The position numbers and the translations under genes are program-made. Below the pieces are notes generated by a model that had not been told where the DNA came from, ran no database searches, and saw only the letters and a program-made list of their open reading frames with translations. Shown here in pieces: positions 1 through 9,400 of a DNA stretch of 64,000 nt; within the stretch, counting starts at the first letter, position 1; each line of letters begins with the position of its first letter. Source of the stretch: Variovorax sp. RA8 (lineage in GTDB: Bacteria > Pseudomonadota > Gammaproteobacteria > Burkholderiales > Burkholderiaceae_C); contig NZ_LR594662.1 in NCBI RefSeq assembly GCF_901827175.1, forward strand, positions 4,216,001 through 4,280,000, in the 5' to 3' direction.

Positions 1-1
1 C

Positions 2-160
2 CGGATGGTGCTCGGCATGACCAGCAAGGAGATTGCCGAGGAATTGGGCGGGAGCTTCCGCACCATCGAGATTCATCGAAGCCGTGTGTTGGTGAAGATG
101 GGTGCATCCAACGTAGCAAACCTGGTCCGTCGGAGCTTGATTGCCGTCGAAGGCCAATGA
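2..160 (+). CDS. LuxR/NarL-family response regulator, C-terminal fragment
   Basis: The window opens inside this gene; only the last 52 codons and the stop are present. The translated end contains TSKEIAEELGGSFRTIEIHR, the recognition part of a LuxR/NarL (GerE) helix-turn-helix, followed by VLVKMGASNVANLVRR, the usual dimerisation helix. In this family the missing N-terminus is normally a phospho-receiver domain, but that cannot be seen here. The nearest downstream genes are cyclic-di-GMP and HDOD signalling proteins, so a role in signal transduction fits. Confidence is high for the HTH family and moderate for the response-regulator assignment. Confidence 0.8.
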   Translation, partial: RMVLGMTSKEIAEELGGSFRTIEIHRSRVLVKMGASNVANLVRRSLIAVEGQ

Positions 161-401
161 GGCCGCGCGCGCCAGCCTTAGGCGCCTCTGGGCTATCTCG
201 CTGCATGACGCAACACCTGCGGGCGCCGCTTCATTGGTTCGACTGTCTGGCCGCTAGAAGCCGAGCCAGCCCGTCCTATTTTTTCCATCAGCCAACGGTT
301 CGATGAGCGGGCGTCGACCTTCCCGGTGAGGGTTTGCTCCACCCGCATGGGAGGTGCCCACCCCTGCGGGATGTCCACTTTGGTTCGCTCACCCACGAAG
401 C

Positions 402-2624
402 TCAGGAACAGGTTCTCAGCTCATGCACGCTTTGAGTCGGCGCACGGGCAACAGCGTTCGGGAAGTCGTCGAGCAACCCATCAATAGGCTCGGGTTGATG
501 GACAAGAAAGCCTTGCGCATAGTCGACGCCCATCCGCTTGAGCTGCGACATCACCGCCGGACTTTCCACGAACTCTGCAATCGTCTTCATTCCTACGACC
601 TTAGCGACGTCAACGAAACAGCGCACAGCCGCTTCATTGAGCGCATCAGTGAGCATTTCGCGCACGAACTGACCATCGATCTTGAGAAAATCTACCGACA
701 ACTTCTTCAAGAATCCAAACGAGGCCGTGCCAGAGCCGAAGTCATCGAGCGCGACTCGGACACCCCGACTTCGAAGCGCGACGATGAAGGCCGCGGCTTG
801 CACAAGGTTCGAAACGCCCGAGGTTTCCGTGATCTCGAGACACAACTTCGAGCAAAGGGCCGAACCGGCCTCGTCGAGCTTCCCGCATGCCCAGACGTGA
901 AAAGCGGGATCTCCTACCGAGTGGCCGGACAGATTGACGCTGAGCATGTCGATGCGCGCCTGGTTGGAGGCGCTGCGCAGCCAATGGAGTGTTCGAAGCA
1001 GCACCCAACGGTCAATTCGCGACGAGAGGTTGTAGCGCTCTGCCGCAGGAAGAAATGCGCCAGGCGGCACCAATGCACCATCGCGTGCGACCATTCTCAA
1101 GAGAACCTCTGCATGCACTGCGTTCGCAGGGCGGTTGAGGGGTACGATGCGTTGCGCGAACAGTTGGAATCTGTTCTCGTCCAGCGCTTGTTCAATCTGC
1201 ATGGCCCACCTGAGCCCTTCTTCCCGCGCTTGCACCGCCAGGTCCGTTTCCCCCCAGAGGTGCACCCGGTTGCGCCCTGCCTCCTTGGCAGCGAAGCAGG
1301 CGGCGTCGGCGGCTTGTAACAGCACGGCCTCCGATCGCCAGTGGTCATCGATTCTCACCACGCCGATGCTCGCACCGACTCGAAACTTCAGTTCGCCATG
1401 AGCGAACCTGAAATCTTCCATGTGATCGCAGATTTCCTGCGCCAGGCGCCTTGCGTCATCGAGGGCGCAGTCTACGAGGATGACTGCAAATTCGTCGCCA
1501 CCCAGCCTTGACACCGTGTCACCGCCTCGGACCGTCGCGGTGAGCAGTCTTGCGAACTGCTTCAGGAGCCGATCGCCCGCAGCATGGCCGCACGCATCAT
1601 TGAGCCGCTTGAACTGGTCAAGATCGATGTACATCAAGGCGTGCCGAACTCGCGTGGTGCGGGTCGTATGGAGCGCGCGCCCCAACTGCGTATCGAATTC
1701 AGACCGGTTGGCGAGTCCGGTCAGCATGTCATGCGTGGCCCGATAGGCAATCTGCGCATACGAACGGCGCTGTTCGGTGACGTCGCGAAAGACACATACT
1801 TCGCCCAACACACTGCCGTCTTCTTTGAGGATGGGAGTCACGGACTTTTCGATTCCGTACCTCCGTCCGCCACGCGAGACGAGCAGATCGTAGCTGCCCG
1901 ACTGGCTTGCGACCACGGAGGCATCAGCGATGACGCATAGGACTTCCGACAGTCCTCTGCCCTGGGCCTCGCTGGTCGACCACCCCGTCAAACGTTCAGC
2001 GACAGGATTGAGGAGACTGACGTTGCCCTCGGCATCGGTCGTCACAATTCCATCCGCCACCGATTGCAGCGTGACGCGAAGCAGCTCGTGTTGCTCGGAC
2101 AGGCGGCTCACAAGTCTCAACGTCTCCCGAATCGCGTAACGGCCCTGCAGCGCGTGGGCTACGGTGCGCGAAAGGCATCGAAGCGTTTCGCGCTGCTTTT
2201 CGCTCAGGCGACGGGGCTTCCTGTCCATGACGCATAGCGTCCCGACGCATATTCCATCGTTCAGGAGGACGGGCGCGCCGGCATAGAAACGGATATCGGG
2301 CGAACCCACAACCAGGGGATTGTCGGCAAACCGGCTGTCCTGCATTGCATCGGGAACTTCGAACAGGTCGCTACCGAGGACGGCGTGGTCGCAAAACGCA
2401 AACTCGCGCGGCGTTTCGGCGGTGCCCGGAAGTCCGACATTGGCCTTGAACCATTGCCGGTCACGGTCGATCAGGCTGATTAGCGAGATAGGCGCGCCAC
2501 AGATTTCCGCTGCCGTTCGCACGATGGCGTCGAACTCGGGCTCTGGCTCGCTGTCGAGAACTCTTAACGCGTTAAGCGCTGCAAGAGATGCCTCCTCATT
2601 CTTGCGCTTCGGCGCGGCTTTCAT
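402..2624 (-). CDS. GAF-PAS-GGDEF-EAL cyclic-di-GMP signalling protein
   Basis: Predicted bifunctional diguanylate cyclase/phosphodiesterase of about 740 residues. Domains in order: an N-terminal GAF domain (about 20-165), a PAS domain (about 185-290, with DGIVTTDAEGNV), a GGDEF domain with an intact SRLGGDEFAV active site near residue 373, and a C-terminal EAL domain. The EAL signature reads EVLLRM rather than EALLRW, a conservative change. The metal-binding DDFGSG loop, the LEITET segment and the late QGFLVHQP segment are all present, so phosphodiesterase activity is plausible. There is no signal peptide or membrane segment, so it should be cytosolic and sense a small ligand through GAF or PAS. 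I chose the ATG at 2624; an in-frame TTG at 2642 would add six residues. It is transcribed alone. Confidence 0.9.
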   Translation of the reverse strand: MKAAPKRKNEEASLAALNALRVLDSEPEPEFDAIVRTAAEICGAPISLISLIDRDRQWFKANVGLPGTAETPREFAFCDHAVLGSDLFEVPDAMQDSRFADNPLVVGSPDIRFYAGAPVLLNDGICVGTLCVMDRKPRRLSEKQRETLRCLSRTVAHALQGRYAIRETLRLVSRLSEQHELLRVTLQSVADGIVTTDAEGNVSLLNPVAERLTGWSTSEAQGRGLSEVLCVIADASVVASQSGSYDLLVSRGGRRYGIEKSVTPILKEDGSVLGEVCVFRDVTEQRRSYAQIAYRATHDMLTGLANRSEFDTQLGRALHTTRTTRVRHALMYIDLDQFKRLNDACGHAAGDRLLKQFARLLTATVRGGDTVSRLGGDEFAVILVDCALDDARRLAQEICDHMEDFRFAHGELKFRVGASIGVVRIDDHWRSEAVLLQAADAACFAAKEAGRNRVHLWGETDLAVQAREEGLRWAMQIEQALDENRFQLFAQRIVPLNRPANAVHAEVLLRMVARDGALVPPGAFLPAAERYNLSSRIDRWVLLRTLHWLRSASNQARIDMLSVNLSGHSVGDPAFHVWACGKLDEAGSALCSKLCLEITETSGVSNLVQAAAFIVALRSRGVRVALDDFGSGTASFGFLKKLSVDFLKIDGQFVREMLTDALNEAAVRCFVDVAKVVGMKTIAEFVESPAVMSQLKRMGVDYAQGFLVHQPEPIDGLLDDFPNAVARAPTQSVHELRTCS

Positions 2625-2818
2625 CTGATAGGGCCCCGCCAAGGCTCGATGCCCTGCACACCTCCCGGCAAGGGGCGGTCATCATCAAATGTGATCCTGG
2701 ACGTGGGTATCAATCCAGTCACCTTCACCCTCGTTGAGCGCGTATTCCATTGCATGACCTGCGTCGTCCTTATATGCGTGCGAACCCGAGTTGCCCCGGA
2801 GGCCGGCGATCGGCCGTC

Positions 2819-2842
2819 GACGGTGCCTTGCGCGGCACCGTC
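2819..2842. repeat. Perfect stem-loop in the gap upstream of the GGDEF-EAL gene
   Basis: GACGGTGCC and GGCACCGTC form perfect 9-bp arms around the 6-nt loop TTGCGC. It lies about 200 bp upstream of the start of the minus-strand GGDEF-EAL gene. There is no U-tract on either side, so a classical terminator is not supported. It could be a leader structure, an operator or part of a small RNA. Confidence 0.5.
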
Positions 2843-2930
2843 CACTCTCGAACACGCCGATGATGGCGTGATCGGAAGATAAGCTGTCCGCGTGCCGGAG
2901 CCCATACGCGCGTACACGTACGTTGCGCGA

Positions 2931-3248
2931 CTACATCACAACGCCGCGCTGATCGAAGGCAGAAAATTGCATCTGCTCATGGCGCGGCGGGCTTGAAAAC
3001 AACTGCAAGGCGTAGGTCAGAAAGATTCGATGCGCAACGTCTGAGCACGCCTGCCATGCATTCCGTTGCGCAATGACATACCTATGTGCATCGCGAAGTC
3101 GCGGTGCGATACTGGCCGCGGCGTCGGTGTTGGCGCCGGCCGAGAATTGACCCATCTGTGAAGGCGCGGCCGCTGCCAGTGAGCGCTCGATCTCGGCCTG
3201 CCAAGCCGCCGCCATTGGCGCCGCCAGATGAAGCATGTGGGAAGCCAT
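2931..3248 (-). CDS. Hypothetical small protein (105 aa), possibly phasin-like
   Basis: An open frame of 105 codons in an otherwise gene-free gap. The product is Ala-rich and helix-prone, with a stretch reading AAAWQAEIERSLAAAAPS and a later CSDVAHRIFLTYALQLF segment. The composition recalls phasin-type proteins that coat polyhydroxyalkanoate granules, but I do not recognise a definite family signature. Other frames in this gap are of similar size, so chance cannot be excluded. There is no strong ribosome-binding site. It is reported as a weak candidate. Confidence 0.3.
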   Translation of the reverse strand: MASHMLHLAAPMAAAWQAEIERSLAAAAPSQMGQFSAGANTDAAASIAPRLRDAHRYVIAQRNAWQACSDVAHRIFLTYALQLFSSPPRHEQMQFSAFDQRGVVM

Positions 3249-3319
3249 TTGTGCAGCTTCGCGTCAGCGCCTGGCCCTCTTTGCAGCCTTGATCCAGCGT
3301 CATTCGGGGACCGGGTGCG

Positions 3320-3430
3320 GGCTGCACAGGGTCAGCTTGGACTTATTCGGGCGGTCCAGTTTGCGCAAGGAGGGCAGCCGTTGGATTGGCCCGATCGAAT
3401 CAGCGCGAACTGACCCTGTTCGGTGCAGCC
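3320..3430. repeat. Inverted repeat flanking 111 bp (possible small mobile remnant)
   Basis: GGCTGCAC and GTGCAGCC mark the outer ends. Just inside are the perfect arms ACAGGGTCAG (3326-3335) and CTGACCCTGT (3410-3419). The arms differ by a short insertion on the right side. The interior has no coding capacity. The stretch lies directly upstream of the HDOD gene. A related string, ACTGACCCT, occurs just left of the IS element near 4912. A MITE-like remnant or a regulatory dyad are both possible. Confidence 0.4.
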
Positions 3431-3508
3431 GGAGTGCGAACAATTGGAAGCGCCAGAGCCGAACAACCGGAATGCGGGAGATCGAACTGGTTCTTCATAC
3501 CAAAGACC

Positions 3509-4822
3509 ATGCGATTCAATTTTTTCCGGCGCACGAACGAGGTCCCGGCCTGTGCTGTCGAGGCAAACGAGTCTGCCGAAGGCGAGGCAATGCACGTCGA
3601 GGCAGGCGGCTTCGTGACCTACGACCTCCTGCTGGACGCCCAGAAGCGTGTCAAAGGCTTCAAGTTGGCATGGCGCATGGCACTACCCCACGTCCAGCCG
3701 AACGCTGTCGAGAGCCTGCGGGCGCTCCTCTCCTGCGTCGCGACGAACCTCAATCCGCCCAAGACCGGGTGGCGCCTTGGCAGGCTTGTCCTCTTCTTCG
3801 ACATGACGGTCGACGGGCTGTTCCTGAATGAGTTGCAGGCCGTGCCACCGGAGAACGTCGTCCTGTGCATGGGGCTCGACGACCTGATGAATGCGGACAT
3901 CCGGTCGACGCTGCTGCACCTTCGCACGCAGGGGTATGGCTTCATGTTATGCGGCGCCGAGGTGCTGCCTGAAGACGTTGAGCTGTGCTCCATCATCAGC
4001 TACGTGGACGTGGGGGACGGCCATCCCGAACTCGTCACGAACATCCGACGCGAGCAGCCGCTGGGGACGCCGGTCATTCAGCCGATCGCCACGCACATGA
4101 CGACTTGGCAGGACTTCGACAATTGTGCTGCGCGCCGCCTGGATGTCTTCGTGCAGGGCAAGGAGGCGATCGTCCCCACAATGGAAGCGGAGGCAATCTT
4201 GCAGCCGGAATCCATGCTGATCGTCCGCCTGATGCAGACGATCCGACGCAATGAAGACTTGCGCACCATCGAAGCCGCCCTCAAGCATGACGCCGCGCTG
4301 ACCTACCGCCTGCTGCGTCACATCAATTCGCCCGGCATCGGAATCGGCGTCCAAATCCAGTCGCTGCGCCACGCGGTGGCCATGTTCGGCTATTCGCCGC
4401 TGTTCCGATGGCTCTCGGTGCTGCTGGCCACGAGCAACAAGGGCAGCGCGGCGTTCATGACGAAGAAAGCGATTGTCCGCGGCCGATTTGTCGAGCTCAT
4501 GGGCCAGGGGATAGTGCCACAGGAGGAGGCCGACAACCTGTTCGTCGCCGGCATGTTTTCACTCATCGATCGGCTGCTCGGCGTCTCCCTGGAAGAGGTG
4601 CTGGACAAGGTCCAGCTTTCCGAATCGGTTCAGCTCGCGATACTGAAGCGCGAGGGCGTGTATGGGCCCTTCATCGCATTGGCTGAATCCTGCGAGGTCG
4701 ACGGCAGCGAGGCGTCGCATTTGTCCGAGTCGCTCTTCATGAGCGCAGAGAAGGTGAACGCGGCGCACCTTTCGGCGTTGGCATGGGCCCAGGACGTGGC
4801 CCCTGTGGAATCAGCCTGCTAA
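3509..4822 (+). CDS. HDOD-domain signalling protein with degenerate EAL-like N-terminus (YuxH type)
   Basis: About 437 residues. The C-terminal half (about 200-400) has the HDOD pattern: SMLIVRLMQTIRRNEDLRTI, then DAALTYRLLRHINSP and the following helices. The N-terminal half (about 30-190) has the layout of an EAL barrel but lacks the catalytic E-A-L and DDFG motifs, as in the YuxH/CdgJ-like family. Such proteins act as signalling scaffolds rather than enzymes, and several family members affect motility or biofilm. The start at 3509 (MRFNFFRR) was chosen because family members begin close to the barrel; the frame stays open back to 3386 without recognisable conserved sequence. No good ribosome-binding site is visible at either start. 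Confidence 0.8.
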   Translation: MRFNFFRRTNEVPACAVEANESAEGEAMHVEAGGFVTYDLLLDAQKRVKGFKLAWRMALPHVQPNAVESLRALLSCVATNLNPPKTGWRLGRLVLFFDMTVDGLFLNELQAVPPENVVLCMGLDDLMNADIRSTLLHLRTQGYGFMLCGAEVLPEDVELCSIISYVDVGDGHPELVTNIRREQPLGTPVIQPIATHMTTWQDFDNCAARRLDVFVQGKEAIVPTMEAEAILQPESMLIVRLMQTIRRNEDLRTIEAALKHDAALTYRLLRHINSPGIGIGVQIQSLRHAVAMFGYSPLFRWLSVLLATSNKGSAAFMTKKAIVRGRFVELMGQGIVPQEEADNLFVAGMFSLIDRLLGVSLEEVLDKVQLSESVQLAILKREGVYGPFIALAESCEVDGSEASHLSESLFMSAEKVNAAHLSALAWAQDVAPVESAC

Positions 4823-4947
4823 TGGCCAACTGGTTTTTGACCTGCTCGGATCCATGAGGCGCGCCGCGTGGCCGGGCAATGCCTGTACCTGGCCTGCAAT
4901 ACGTTGATGAAACTGACCCTTGGCGGAGTGCCCGATCGGGCTTGCGC

Positions 4948-4984
4948 TGCCCCCGGAAATTCGTAGAGCTTAGGTCTAGAGTCC
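4948..4984 (+). repeat. Left terminal inverted repeat of the IS3-family element
   Basis: Begins TGCCCCCGGAAATTCGTAG and ends TCTAGAGTCC. It matches the reverse complement of 6139-6174 except for a one-base gap and a few substitutions. Confidence 0.9.
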
Positions 4985-5011
4985 GATCAACCCGAAATGG
5001 AGATCGGACCG

Positions 5012-5272
5012 ATGAAGAAGCGATACACCGAGGAACAGATCATTGGCTTCCTGCGTGAGGCCGATGCGGGCATGCCGGTCAAGGAGCTGTGCAGGAAGCA
5101 TGGCTTCAGCGAGCCGAGCTACTACGCCTGGAAGGCTAAGTTCGGTGGCATGAACGTCTCGGACGCGCAGCGCCTGAAGTCGCTGGAGGCAGAGAACACT
5201 AAGCTGAAGAAGCTGCTGGCCAACTCGATGCTCGAGATCGACGCCATGCGCGAGGTGCTCAAGGGAAAGTGA
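5012..5272 (+). CDS. IS3-family transposase OrfA
   Basis: 86 residues beginning MKKRYTEEQIIGFLREA, the standard start of IS407-group OrfA. A helix-turn-helix (about 10-45, with VKELCRKHGFSEPSYYAWK) binds the terminal repeats. A leucine-zipper-like coiled coil (about 55-80, with LEAENTKLKKLLANSMLEID) follows. The start at 5012 is preceded by GGAG at a suitable distance; an in-frame ATG at 4997 also exists. It overlaps orfB at GTGA, where coupled initiation or ribosomal frameshifting would give the fused OrfAB transposase. Confidence 0.93.
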   Translation: MKKRYTEEQIIGFLREADAGMPVKELCRKHGFSEPSYYAWKAKFGGMNVSDAQRLKSLEAENTKLKKLLANSMLEIDAMREVLKGK

Positions 5273-6147
5273 AGGCCGTGGCGGCGCGGCGCGAGGTCGT
5301 GCGGCAGTTTCGGGGTCTGGGCCTGAGCGAACGCCGGGCCCTCAGGCTGGTGGGCATGAGTGCCAGCACGCTGCGCTACGAACCCCGCGACGACGGCAAT
5401 GCGGCCTTGCGCGAGCGCCTGAAGGAGCTCGCGGGGCAGCACCGCCGCCACGGCTACCGCATGCTGCACAGCCGGCTGCAAATCGACGGTTGGGCCATCA
5501 ACGTGAAGCGCACCTACCGGATCTATCGCGAAGAGGGCTTGATGGTGCGAAAGCGGCGGCGCAAGAAGCTGCCGGTGCCAGAGCGCCAGCCACTGGTACG
5601 CCCGACACAACCCAACGAGGTGTGGAGCATGGACTTTGTGTTTGATGAGCTGGCCAATGGCCGGCGGGTAAAGACGCTGACGGTGGTGGACGACTGTTCC
5701 AAGGAGTCGGTGCAGATCGTTGCCGACACATCGATCCCCGCGCTGTACGTGACGCGCGTGCTAGACCAGGCCAAGGCCGAGCGGGGCTTGCCCAAGGTGA
5801 TCCGCACCGACAACGGCCCGGAGTTCGCCGGACGCACGATGCAGACCTGGGCGGCGAAGAACGGCGTGGAGCTGCGCTTCATCCAGCCCGGCAAGCCGGT
5901 GCAGAACGCCTACATCGAGAGCTTCAACAGCCGCTTCCGCGACGAGTGCCTGTCGCAGCACTGGTTTGCCAGCTTGAGCCACATGCGCAGCGTCATCGAC
6001 AACTGGCGCGAGGACTACAACCATCGCCGGCCGCACAGTACCCTGGGGTACGTGCCGCCGGCCGTGTTCGCCGCGCGTTGCTGCCAGCTCGCTGGCAGCA
6101 ACGCGCAAACAGTCGCATCAACTACGATGCAAACCCCTGGACTCTAG
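5269..6147 (+). CDS. IS3-family transposase OrfB (DDE integrase core)
   Basis: 292 residues starting with GTG, overlapping the orfA stop. After an HTH_21-type N-terminal region (with HRRHGYRMLHSRLQ), the rve integrase core carries the catalytic acids: Asp in WSMDFVFDEL, Asp in RTDNGPEF and Glu in YIESFNSRFRDE. The C-terminal NHRRPHSTLGYVPPA is the family hallmark. Together with OrfA it catalyses copy-out/paste-in transposition of the element. No frameshift or internal stop is seen. Confidence 0.94.
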   Translation: MKAVAARREVVRQFRGLGLSERRALRLVGMSASTLRYEPRDDGNAALRERLKELAGQHRRHGYRMLHSRLQIDGWAINVKRTYRIYREEGLMVRKRRRKKLPVPERQPLVRPTQPNEVWSMDFVFDELANGRRVKTLTVVDDCSKESVQIVADTSIPALYVTRVLDQAKAERGLPKVIRTDNGPEFAGRTMQTWAAKNGVELRFIQPGKPVQNAYIESFNSRFRDECLSQHWFASLSHMRSVIDNWREDYNHRRPHSTLGYVPPAVFAARCCQLAGSNAQTVASTTMQTPGL

Positions 6148-6174
6148 ATCGAAGTGCTACGAATGCCGGGGGCA
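6139..6174 (-). repeat. Right terminal inverted repeat of the IS3-family element
   Basis: Reverse complement begins TGCCCCCGGCATTCGTAG and ends TCTAGAGTCC, pairing with 4948-4984. Confidence 0.9.
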
Positions 6175-6333
6175 GCGCAGGCTCACATTGATGTTCCCAT
6201 GCTCATACCAGTGACGCTTCGGCCCGAATTGACCTTCTACGGCCTGGTCGCCCTGCACGCCAAGGAGGCCCTGCGCGACTGCCAGTGCGAAGGTCGGCCG
6301 TACTCTCCCATCGCGCAATGAGCACCGCCGGGA

Positions 6334-6405
6334 GTCGAGGTCGCAGTAGTCGCGACGCCGGAGTACCTGCGGCGCCATCCCGCGCCTTGCCGTCGGGACG
6401 AACTA
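6334..6405 (+). pseudogene. Possible remnant of a LysR-type regulator substrate-binding domain
   Basis: One frame reads VEVAVVATPEYLRRHPAPCR followed by RDEL. This resembles the V-V-A-S-P-x-Y-L-x-R-H-G segment of LysR effector domains. There is no start or HTH in frame: the IS element ends 160 bp upstream and a stop lies just before. If the match is real, it is the debris of a regulator disrupted near the IS insertion. The fragment is short, so chance resemblance is possible. Confidence 0.3.
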
Positions 6406-6435
6406 GGGCCTGGGCGTATCGCTGCGGTCACATCT

Positions 6436-9400
6436 CTAGGCGGCCTTCTTCATCGAAATGACCCGGCGCTGCAGCGCGTCGAGGAGGTTTTTCTCCTGTT
6501 CGCGTGCTGCTTCGATTCCGCGCGCTCGAACATGGCCATATCCGCGGATTCCCTCAGGAAGTTCCGCAAGTTCGACCGCCGTCTCATAGTGACCGCCATC
6601 ACGAGTTGAAGCGATGACCATGAGAGCTTGGTCGATATTGGATTTGTACTGCGCAATTAAAGTCCGCTCCCTTCGGCGCTCTTCCGTGTGACCAAAGACA
6701 TCGAAAGGCGTGCCTCGCAGAAATCGCAGCTTTGCCAGAAGGCGGAATGCCGGGATAACCCATGGCCCGAACTCGCGCTTCTTGGGCTCTCCGGTCGCCG
6801 GATCGCGCTTCGCGAGCAGTGGCGGCGCCAGGTTGAAGACCAACTTGAAGTCGCCTTCGAACTTGCGCTCAACACTCTGCAGGAAGCCTGTCTCGGTATA
6901 CAGGCGAGCAACTTCGTACTCGTCCTTGATGGCCATCAGCTTGAAGTAGTACTTGGTCACAGCGCGCGCCAGCTCGGTTCGCCCGGGAAAGTTGCTGCGC
7001 TCGATGGTTCGCACATGCTGGACAAACTCAGCATACTGCGTGGCATAGGCTTCGTTCTGATACTGCTTCAGGAAACGCTTGCGCCACTCAATAGCTTCAT
7101 CCAAGTCGTCGATGACATCGGGCGACAGGCTTTTTCCCTGCGCCTCGCGGATGGACGACAGCGTGCGCTCGACCGTGTTCGGGTCCACGACTGTCCGACG
7201 CCCCCACCGGAACGCGTCGCGGTTCATTTGTTGCTGCGCGCCGTTGAGTTCGATGGCCGTTTCAATAGCCTCTGCAGCGACTGGTATCAACCCCCGCTGG
7301 TAAGCGAAGCCCAACATGAACATGTTGGCCGCAATGGTGTCGCCCAGCAGCGCGGTCGCAATACGCCCCGCCTCCACAAAATCGGCGCTCTCTGGCCCGA
7401 CCGCGTCCACGATGTTTCGCTGCAGGCTCCCCCGCGGATACTGCATATCGGCCTTGCGCGAGAACTCCCCCGGCATCGTTTCCTGGGTGTTGACGACCAT
7501 GCGCGTGCGCCCCTTGCGTGTCGCGGCGAGAGTCTTTGAGTTCCCCGCAACAATCATGTCGCAGCCGAGCACCAGATTCGCGCCTCCGGCCGCGATGCGA
7601 ATGGTCTTTATTGCGTCAGGCGAAGAGCCGAACCTCAGGTGGCTCCACACCGAGCCGCCTTTCTGGGCGAGGCCTGCCATGTCCAGGATGCCGCAGCCCA
7701 AGCCCTGCAGGTGAGCAGCCATCCCCAGGATGGCGCCGATGGTGACGACGCCGGTACCGCCCATGCCCGTGACGAGAACGCTGTAGACGCCCTCTTCGAG
7801 AGAAGGCAGTACTGGCTCCGGAAGCGCAACGAAGAGACCGCCGGTGTCGCCCACGCGCTCAGGCTTGCGCAACGTGCCTCCTAGCACCGTGACAAAGCTG
7901 GGACAGAAGCCCTTGACGCACGAGTAGTCCTTGTTGCACGACGATTGGTCGATCGTCCGTTTGCGGCCAAGCTCCGTCTCGAGCGGCTGCACCGAAACGC
8001 AGTTGGACTTGAGCCCGCAGTCGCCACACCCCTCACAAACCAGATCGTTGATGAGCAGACGCTTTGCCGGATCCGGAAACGTCCCGCGCTTGCGACGGCG
8101 GCGCTTCTCTGCGGCGCAGGTCTGGTCGTAGATGAGCGCTGTGGTTCCTTCAATCTCCCGCAGCTCCTCCTGGACGACGTTGATGTCGTCCCGGTGGTGG
8201 ACAGTCAAACCCTGTGGCCAGATGATGCCTGCAGGATACTTGTCGGGCTCGTCACTGACCACCACGATGCGTTTCACGCCCTCGGCATGGACTTGGTGCG
8301 CAATCGTCGGAACGTCCAGATGGCCGTCGTGCCGCTGGCCGCCCGTCATCGCCACCGCGTCGTTGAACAGAATCTTGTAGGTGATGTTGGTCTTCGCTGC
8401 AACCGCCGCACGAATGGCCAGCAGACCAGAGTGGAAGTACGTTCCGTCGCCGATGTTTTGGAACATGTGCTTGCGCTTGGAGAACGGAGCCTCGCCAACC
8501 CACGACATGCCTTCCGCCCCCATCTGCGTGTATCCAGTTGTTGAGCGGTCCATGGCCTGTGCCATCCAGCTGCAACCGATGCCTGCGTAGCCCTTGCTAC
8601 CCTCCGGAAGCACCGTCGAAGAGTTGTGAGGGCACCCGCTGCAGAAGTAGAAGCTGCGGGAAAGAATGTCGATGACGCCCTTTGGCGCGCGCATGGCGCG
8701 AATGTCCTCGAGGCGTCGGCGCAGGGCATCGATCCCGCTTCCATGAAGCGCCAGGAGGCGCTCCCCGATGGCGATAGCAATTTGATTCGAGTCGAGCGCC
8801 ATCTCTGACTGGAACAGGCTCTTTCCGTCCTCGTCCAGCTTCCCGACGATGGCTGGCGTGCCAACCTTTCCGTACAGCTGCTCCTTGAGCTGGGTCTCTA
8901 GCAGGCTTCGCTTCTCCTCCACGACCATGACCTTCTGGAGGCCCTCCGCGAAGCGCGCAGCGCCCGTCGGCTCCAAGGGCCAGGTCATTCCTACCTTGTA
9001 GATTCGGAGCCCGAGTTCCCCGGCCTGCTCCTCCGTGATATCCAGGTCGTTCAAGGCCTGCAGTACATCGAGGTAGCTCTTCCCGTGCGTGATGATGCCC
9101 AGCCTCGCCGTGGCGCCGTCCACGACCGTCCGGTCAATGGCGTTGACCCTGGCGAACGCCTTCACCGCTTCGAGCTTGTGTCGATGCAGCCTGGCCTCCT
9201 GAGCGTGTGGGGAGTCGGGCTGCCGAAGGTTCAATCCATCTGCCGGCGTTTCCACGTTGTCAGGCAACATGATGCGAACGCGGTCGACGTCGACGTCAAT
9301 GGATGCGGTGGCTTCTACGGTGTCCTTGACACATTTCATGCCGACCCAGCAGCCGCTGTAACGCGACAGTGCCCAGCCGACAAGGCCGAAGTCGAGGATT

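Larger units (their letters stand above)
4948..6174 (+). mobile_element. IS3-family insertion sequence (IS407-group-like), intact
   Basis: A 1227-bp element bounded by imperfect terminal inverted repeats of about 36 bp, both starting TGCCCCCGG and both containing TTCGTAG and TCTAGAGTCC. It carries overlapping orfA and orfB. The 4-bp string GCGC occurs immediately outside both ends (4944-4947 and 6175-6178), matching the 4-bp target duplications of the IS407 group. Because GCGC is itself palindromic, it could instead be the outermost part of the inverted repeat. Both frames are open and the DDE residues are present, so the copy looks potentially active. Confidence 0.92.
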
